This document shows positions 1-3,980 of a DNA stretch of 6,594 nt, one piece after another; position 1 is the stretch's first letter, and each line of letters opens with the position of its first letter. The stretch spans positions 1 to 6,594 of the forward strand of contig JAJPXR010000164.1 in NCBI GenBank assembly GCA_021205375.1, written 5' to 3'. The notes beneath the pieces are model-generated. The model saw only the letters and a program-made list of their open reading frames with translations, was not told the origin of the DNA and searched no databases. Both the position numbers and the translations under genes were made by a program. The stretch comes from Clostridiales bacterium. GTDB lineage: Bacteria > Bacillota > Clostridia > Oscillospirales > Oscillospiraceae.

Positions 1-49
1 CTATTTTTGCGGGTTATTTTTCTCTGCCCCAACTCTTGACATAGAACCC
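1..49. mobile_element. Possible outer end of an insertion sequence (tentative)
   Basis: The stretch reads TTGACATAGAACCC at its right edge, that is GGGTTCTATGTCAA read inward on the minus strand, followed by T/A-rich sequence. I have a vague memory of this string as a recurrent element end in gut Clostridia, perhaps of an ISL3-like insertion sequence. The next eight bases (50-57, AAAAAGGG) would then be the target-site duplication, since ISL3 elements make 8-bp duplications. No transposase and no second copy of the end is visible here, so the call rests on recollection of a motif. It could equally be ordinary intergenic DNA. Confidence 0.22.
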
Positions 50-98
50 AAAAAGGGCGGGCTGTTTTCCCGGTTCGCCAAATAAGCTGATTAGCCAC

Positions 99-136
99 AA
101 AGGAACCGCGCCACTTTGCCGTGACGCGGTTCCTTT
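99..136. terminator. Strong hairpin, probable (bidirectional) intrinsic terminator
   Basis: A 12-bp perfect inverted repeat (AAAGGAACCGCG at 99-110 against CGCGGTTCCTTT at 125-136) closes a short inner stem (CAC/GTG) with a six-base loop. It starts eight bases past the methyltransferase stop codon, where a terminator for the minus-strand operon is expected. The trailing U-run is short in both directions: TTT then GTGG on the minus strand, TTTT then GCGTTCTC on the plus strand. It may therefore serve a convergent gene left of the window as well. The hairpin is certain at sequence level; the termination role is inferred from its position. Confidence 0.6.
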
Positions 137-143
137 TGCGTTC

Positions 144-1370
144 TCATACCACTTGAAAGAGGTAAAATTTCAGATAATCCGTCTCCGGCACGTTCCACAG
201 GATGGGGTGGTCGGGAGCCTGCTGGCGCTGCTCGATCTGCCGCAGGGACACAGCCGCGTCCCATGCGGCGGCCCGCAGCATCCCCTCGAACCGTTCCTGG
301 GTCATGAAGTGGGAGCAGGAGCAGGTGGCCAGGTAGCCGCCACGGGGCAGCATTTTCATAGCCCGGCGGTTGATCTCCTTATAGCCACGGGTGGCGTCCT
401 CCACCGTGTCCCGGCTCTTTGTGAATGCCGGCGGGTCCAGGATGATATAGTCGTAGCCGTGGCGTTTCTCCTCCCCCAGCCGGGTCAGCAGGTCGAACAC
501 GTCCGCCACCTCAAAGTCGATGTTGGAGAGATCGTTGCGCCGGGCGTTGGCCTGGGCCATTTCGATGGCGCTGGCGGAGATGTCCACGCTATGCACCCAC
601 TCTGCCCCCGCTTTGGCAGCGTTCAGGCCGAAGGAACCGGTGTGGGTGAAGCAGTCCAGCACCCGCTTGCCCTTTGCGAGCCGGGCCGCCGCCTGGCGGT
701 TGTACTTCTGGTCCAGGAAAAAGCCGGTTTTCTGGCCGTTTTCCACGTCCACCAGGTAGCGCACGTCGTTCTCGGTGATCTCGGTGACGGCGCTCTCTGG
801 CGTGGGCAGTCCGGGGAGAGGATACCAGCCCTTTTGCTGCTCCATCCCCTCCAGTTCCCGGATGGCCACGTCGTTGCGGAGGAAAATGCCGCGGATGTCC
901 TCTCCCAGGTCGGTGAGGACCTCATACAGGGCCTGAAAGACCGTATCCTGCACCCGCTCCATGCCCAGGCTCAGCACCTGGACAGAGAGCAGCTCCCCGT
1001 ACCGGTCCACGGTCAGGCCGGGCATCTGGTCGGCCTCCCCGTGGATCAGGCGGCAGCACTTGAAATCGTCCCCCGGCATGACCGTCTGGCGGTAGCGGAC
1101 GGCGTACTCCACCCGCCGCCGCCAGAAGGCGGCGTCAAACCTGTCGTTGGCGTTGCGGCTCAGCAGCCGAACGGTGATTTTGCTGTTGTTGTTATAGAAC
1201 CCGGTGCCCATGTAGGCATTCCCGGCGAACACGTCCACCAGGCCGCCGTTTTCCGGCGACCCGTCCGTGGACTTGATCTCCCCGGCGTAGACCCAGGGGT
1301 GGCCCCGCTTAATGGCCCGTTCCGCTTTAGAGGTGATTTGAACAGATGGATACTCTCGTTGTTGTCTCAT
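144..1370 (-). CDS. rlmI: Class I SAM-dependent 23S rRNA methyltransferase, RlmI-like
   Basis: This 408-residue protein belongs to the RlmI family (COG1092). The E. coli member, of nearly the same length, makes 5-methylcytosine at 23S rRNA position 1962 using S-adenosylmethionine; the exact target here is inferred. An N-terminal PUA-type RNA-binding domain (about residues 8-75, with RGHPWVYAGEI at 22-32) is followed by a central linker domain. A Rossmann methyltransferase fold begins near 205. Visible family marks are QKTGFFLDQ (213-221), SAM-binding motif I VLDCFTHTGSFG (237-248), the ribose-binding acidic loop SVDIS (261-265), ADVFD (289-293), motif IV ILDPPAF (310-316) and the cysteine-bearing CSCSHF (350-355), which holds candidate catalytic cysteines. 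The ATG at 1370 is only three bases after the kinase stop and has no strong ribosome binding site of its own, suggesting translational coupling. The protein appears complete and intact. Confidence 0.93.
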   Translation of the reverse strand: MRQQREYPSVQITSKAERAIKRGHPWVYAGEIKSTDGSPENGGLVDVFAGNAYMGTGFYNNNSKITVRLLSRNANDRFDAAFWRRRVEYAVRYRQTVMPGDDFKCCRLIHGEADQMPGLTVDRYGELLSVQVLSLGMERVQDTVFQALYEVLTDLGEDIRGIFLRNDVAIRELEGMEQQKGWYPLPGLPTPESAVTEITENDVRYLVDVENGQKTGFFLDQKYNRQAAARLAKGKRVLDCFTHTGSFGLNAAKAGAEWVHSVDISASAIEMAQANARRNDLSNIDFEVADVFDLLTRLGEEKRHGYDYIILDPPAFTKSRDTVEDATRGYKEINRRAMKMLPRGGYLATCSCSHFMTQERFEGMLRAAAWDAAVSLRQIEQRQQAPDHPILWNVPETDYLKFYLFQVV

Positions 1371-1373
1371 GGC

Positions 1374-2978
1374 TTACCGCAGGTTGTCCACCGCGGCCCG
1401 CTCGATGGGCAGACAGCCGGTGTACCGCTGAATGAAGGTGTTGAAGCCCTCCACGTCGGTGGGGTCGGGTTCCAGGGTGACGCCGGTGTTGCCGCCAAAG
1501 ACCTGGCTGTCCAGGAAGTCAGAGAGGGACTGACCTTCGGCCTTGTTCAGCATATAAGAGGCCAGCAGCGCCATGCCCCAGGCGCCGCCCTCACCGGCGG
1601 TCTCCATGACGGAGACAGGCGCGTTCAGCGCGGCGGCCAGCAGCTTCTGCCCCACCACAGGGGTCTTGAACAGTCCGCCGTGGCCGGTGATGCGGTCGAT
1701 GCGGACGTTCTCCCGGCTCAGGATGTCGTTGCCCACCTTGATAGCCCCCAGAGAGGTCAGCAGATGCACCCGCATGAAGTTGGCCAGGTTGAATTTGCTG
1801 TCCGGCTGGCGGACGAACAGGGGACGGCCTTCCTCGAAGCCAGTGATGGTCTCGCCGGAGAAGTAATTGTAGGCCAGCAGCCCGCCGCAGTCCGGGTCGC
1901 CCTCCAGGGCCTTGTTGTAGAGGGTGCCGAAGAGTTTCGTCATGTCCACCTCGATGCCAAAGCTCTCCGCGAACTCCTTGAAGAGGTTCACCCAGGCGTT
2001 CAGGTCGGAGGTACAGTTGTTGCAGTGGACCATGGCCACGGCGCTGCCGTCGGGGGTGGTCACCAGGTCGATTTCGGGGTAGGGTTTGCTCAGGGGCTTC
2101 TCCAGCACCACCATGGAGAACACGGAAGTCCCGGCGGAGACGTTGCCGGTGCGCTGCTTGACGCTGTTGGTGGCGGCCATGCCGGTGCCCGCGTCGCCCT
2201 CCGGCGGGCACAGGGGGATACCGGCCTTAAGTTTGCCGGAGACATCCAGCAGCTTGGCCCCTTCCTCGGTCAGGACGCCCGCAGGCTCCCCGGCGTTCAG
2301 CACCTTGGGCAGCAGATCCCGCAGCTTCCAGGGATAGCCCTTGTCCGCCACCAGGTCATCGAACTGGTCGATCATCTTCTGATTGTAGTCACAAATGGCG
2401 CTGTCGATGGGGAACATACCGGAGGCTTCGCCCACGCCCAGCACCTTCTGGCCGGTGAGCTGCCAGTGAATGTAGCCGTCCAGGGTGGTGAAGAAGTCCA
2501 CCTGGGGCACGTGCTCCTCACCGTTGAGGATGGCCTGGTAAAGGTGGGCGATGCTCCAGCGCTGGGGGATGTTGAACTGGAACAGCTCAGTCAACTCCGC
2601 CGCCGCCTGGCCGGTGATGGTGTTGCGCCAGGTGCGGAAGGGCACCAGCAGGTTCCCCGCCTTGTCGAAGGCCATGTAACCGTGCATCATGGCGCTGAAT
2701 CCGATGGCGCCCACGGTCTCCAGGTCTACGCCGTACTGGGCGGTCACGTCCTGGGCCAGCTTGCTGTAAGCGTCCTGGAGGCCCGTCCAGATGTCGTCCA
2801 GAGAGTAGGTCCAAATGCCGTTTTCCAGCCGGTTTTCCCAGTCGTGGTCACCGGCGGCGATGGGGGCGTTGTCCGGGCCGACCAACACCGCCTTGATGCG
2901 GGTGGAACCGAACTCGATGCCCAGCGCGGTTTTCCCGGCCAAGATGGCCTCTCTCGCTCCGTTTGTCGAATTGCCCAT
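1374..2978 (-). CDS. FGGY-family carbohydrate kinase (xylulokinase/ribulokinase-like)
   Basis: A 534-residue cytoplasmic sugar kinase of the FGGY family, which phosphorylates sugars or polyols with ATP. The N-terminal phosphate-binding strand-turn GIEFGSTRIKAVL spans 20-32, with GFSAMMHGY at 93-101 and RTWRNT at 115-120. In the C-terminal domain, EGDAGTGMAATN (260-271) supplies the likely catalytic aspartate D262, followed by GNVSAGTSVF (278-287). The adenosine/FGGY signature region GHGGLFKTPVVGQKLLAAA covers 432-450 and AGEGGAWGMALLA covers 461-473. The start at 2978 is chosen because AGGAGG lies eight bases upstream and the domain begins soon after. The frame stays open to 3128, but that extension would cross the promoter and lacks family character. 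The protein resembles the ~530-residue kinases often found near arabinose genes in Clostridia and Bacteroides, so a pentulose such as L-ribulose is plausible. No isomerase, epimerase or sugar transporter is visible to confirm the substrate. Confidence 0.9.
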   Translation of the reverse strand: MGNSTNGAREAILAGKTALGIEFGSTRIKAVLVGPDNAPIAAGDHDWENRLENGIWTYSLDDIWTGLQDAYSKLAQDVTAQYGVDLETVGAIGFSAMMHGYMAFDKAGNLLVPFRTWRNTITGQAAAELTELFQFNIPQRWSIAHLYQAILNGEEHVPQVDFFTTLDGYIHWQLTGQKVLGVGEASGMFPIDSAICDYNQKMIDQFDDLVADKGYPWKLRDLLPKVLNAGEPAGVLTEEGAKLLDVSGKLKAGIPLCPPEGDAGTGMAATNSVKQRTGNVSAGTSVFSMVVLEKPLSKPYPEIDLVTTPDGSAVAMVHCNNCTSDLNAWVNLFKEFAESFGIEVDMTKLFGTLYNKALEGDPDCGGLLAYNYFSGETITGFEEGRPLFVRQPDSKFNLANFMRVHLLTSLGAIKVGNDILSRENVRIDRITGHGGLFKTPVVGQKLLAAALNAPVSVMETAGEGGAWGMALLASYMLNKAEGQSLSDFLDSQVFGGNTGVTLEPDPTDVEGFNTFIQRYTGCLPIERAAVDNLR

Positions 2979-2986
2979 GTCAAATT

Positions 2987-2992
2987 CCTCCT
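2987..2992 (-). promoter_or_regulatory. Ribosome binding site of the FGGY kinase
   Basis: AGGAGG on the minus strand sits eight bases before the ATG at 2978. It decides the start of the kinase in favour of a 534-residue protein rather than the 584-residue open frame beginning at 3128. Confidence 0.85.
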
Positions 2993-3009
2993 GAAAATCA
3001 CAGTTTGTT

Positions 3010-3062
3010 CCGGCGTTCTCCACCGGAGGGCGGCGGGGCCGCGTATCTGTCGCCTTCCCGCC
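3010..3062 (-). promoter_or_regulatory. Two potential stem-loops in the kinase leader
   Basis: The ~100-nt untranslated leader of the kinase transcript can form GGCGGG/CCCGCC (3057-3062 with 3032-3037, 19-nt loop). It can also form CCGGTG/CGCCGG (3021-3026 with 3010-3015, one G-U pair, GAGAA loop). The second stem ends 17 bases upstream of the Shine-Dalgarno sequence. Neither has a downstream U-run, so an attenuator is not supported, and I recognise no riboswitch class. The local GC content makes chance stems likely. Confidence 0.22.
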
Positions 3063-3084
3063 ACATTCCCTTTGTTCTATCTTA

Positions 3085-3113
3085 AATATACACGAAACCT
3101 CTCGCCATTTCAA
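3085..3113 (-). promoter_or_regulatory. Sigma-A-type promoter for the kinase-methyltransferase operon
   Basis: On the minus strand TTGAAA (3108-3113) and TATATT (3085-3090) are separated by exactly 17 bp, a near-consensus vegetative promoter. The transcript would start near 3078, giving a leader of about 100 nt before the kinase ATG. No convincing operator palindrome overlaps it. Confidence 0.75.
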
Positions 3114-3233
3114 GGCCGTTTTTATCAATTTCCCCAGTTAATCGGTTTAATGTCTGAGCGGTAACTCTCCCGCAGACGGAGCAGGGATTTGTCGGGGTAT
3201 TTACAAACTGTTTAGGAAAGAAACAACGCGCTT

Positions 3234-3242
3234 TGTTATAAT
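3234..3242 (+). promoter_or_regulatory. Extended -10 promoter for the ABC transporter operon
   Basis: TGTTATAAT contains a perfect -10 hexamer (TATAAT, 3237-3242) preceded by the TGN extended -10 element. No good -35 lies 16-18 bp upstream; the best alternative is TTAGGA at 3212-3217 with a 19-bp spacer. The extended element could compensate, or an activator could assist. Transcription would start near 3249, leaving a leader of only about 23 nt. An imperfect AAAC-T-GTTT dyad (3205-3213) lies just upstream and might bind a regulator, but it is short. Confidence 0.6.
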
Positions 3243-3258
3243 GAAGTTTACGAAATAA

Positions 3259-3264
3259 AGGGGG
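3259..3264 (+). promoter_or_regulatory. Ribosome binding site of the ABC ATPase
   Basis: AGGGGG within AAAGGGGGAA lies seven bases before the ATG at 3272. It supports that start. Confidence 0.65.
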
Positions 3265-3271
3265 AACCGCC

Positions 3272-3976
3272 ATGAGCGCCTTTGTTCAATTTGAAAACGT
3301 GACAAAAATTTATAAAACCGGCTCTGTAGAGGTCAAGGCCCTGAGCAACGTCAGCTTTGAGATCGAAAAGGGCGAGGTCTGCGTCATCGTGGGCGAATCC
3401 GGCGCGGGCAAGACCACCCTGCTGAACATTCTGGGGGGCATGGACGCTCTGACCACCGGCAAGGTCATTATGGACGGGGTGGACATTGGCGGCTTCACCC
3501 GCGCCCAGTTGGAAAACTACCGCCGGTATGACATCGGTTTTGTGTTCCAGTTTTACAACCTCATCCCCAACCTGACCGCCCTGGAGAACGTGGAGATCGC
3601 GGCCCAGCTCTGCAAAGACCCTATCCCCGCCCAACAGGTCCTCCGGGCCGTGGGGCTGAGCGAGCGGATGGACAACTTCCCCGCCCAGCTCTCCGGCGGC
3701 GAACAGCAGCGGGTCTCCATCGCCAGGGCGCTGGCCAAGCGGCCCAAGCTGCTGCTGTGCGACGAACCCACCGGCGCGCTGGACTACGAGACCGGCAAAT
3801 CCATCCTCAAGTTGCTCCAGGACAGTTGCCGCCGGGACGGGATGACCGTGGTCATCATCACCCACAACAGCGCCCTGTCCGCCATGGCAGACCGCATCAT
3901 CCGGGTCAAGAGCGGCACCATCCACTCCACCCACCGCAACGACCACGTCATTCCGGTGGAACAGATCGAGTGGTGA
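3272..3976 (+). CDS. ABC transporter ATP-binding protein, LolD/MacB type
   Basis: A complete 234-residue nucleotide-binding subunit that hydrolyses ATP on the cytoplasmic face to drive the permease encoded next to it. All canonical motifs are present: Walker A GESGAGKTT (41-49), Q-loop glutamine Q93 in VFQFYNLIPNLTA, ABC signature LSGGEQQR (140-147), Walker B LLLCDEPTGALD (160-171) with catalytic E165, and H-loop H198 in ITHN. The FQFYNLIPNLTALENV stretch and the compact size are typical of the LolD/MacB/FtsE group that pairs with FtsX-like permeases, rather than of importers. The permease gene starts four bases after its stop, a standard two-gene arrangement. No histidine kinase, response regulator or accessory fusion protein is visible nearby, so a peptide-sensing Bce-type module is not indicated. 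The exported or acted-upon substrate is unknown. Confidence 0.95.
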   Translation: MSAFVQFENVTKIYKTGSVEVKALSNVSFEIEKGEVCVIVGESGAGKTTLLNILGGMDALTTGKVIMDGVDIGGFTRAQLENYRRYDIGFVFQFYNLIPNLTALENVEIAAQLCKDPIPAQQVLRAVGLSERMDNFPAQLSGGEQQRVSIARALAKRPKLLLCDEPTGALDYETGKSILKLLQDSCRRDGMTVVIITHNSALSAMADRIIRVKSGTIHSTHRNDHVIPVEQIEW

Positions 3977-3980
3977 AGTC

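Noticed and set aside
36..41. Perfect -35 hexamer TTGACA
   Set aside because: No -10-like hexamer lies 15-19 bp downstream (the region is GGGCTG-like) and no plus-strand gene follows.
71..80. GGTTCGCC as a tRNA T-loop remnant or attachment site
   Set aside because: No acceptor or anticodon stem can be built around it, so there is no tRNA gene or fragment to support it.
2979..3128. A 50-residue N-terminal extension of the kinase
   Set aside because: It would overlap the -10 sequence and -35 element, has no ribosome binding site, and the sequence lacks family character. AGGAGG before 2978 marks the true start.
153..3164. A 1003-codon open frame on the plus strand, antisense to both minus-strand genes
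   Set aside because: It spans two unmistakable enzyme genes and their intergenic region. Its translation is His/Gly/Val/Gln-rich low-complexity sequence with no motif, the usual antisense artefact of GC-rich codon use.
3200..3205. TTTACA as the -35 for the ABC operon
   Set aside because: It is 31 bp from the TATAAT hexamer, too far to act with it, and no -10 lies at the right distance.
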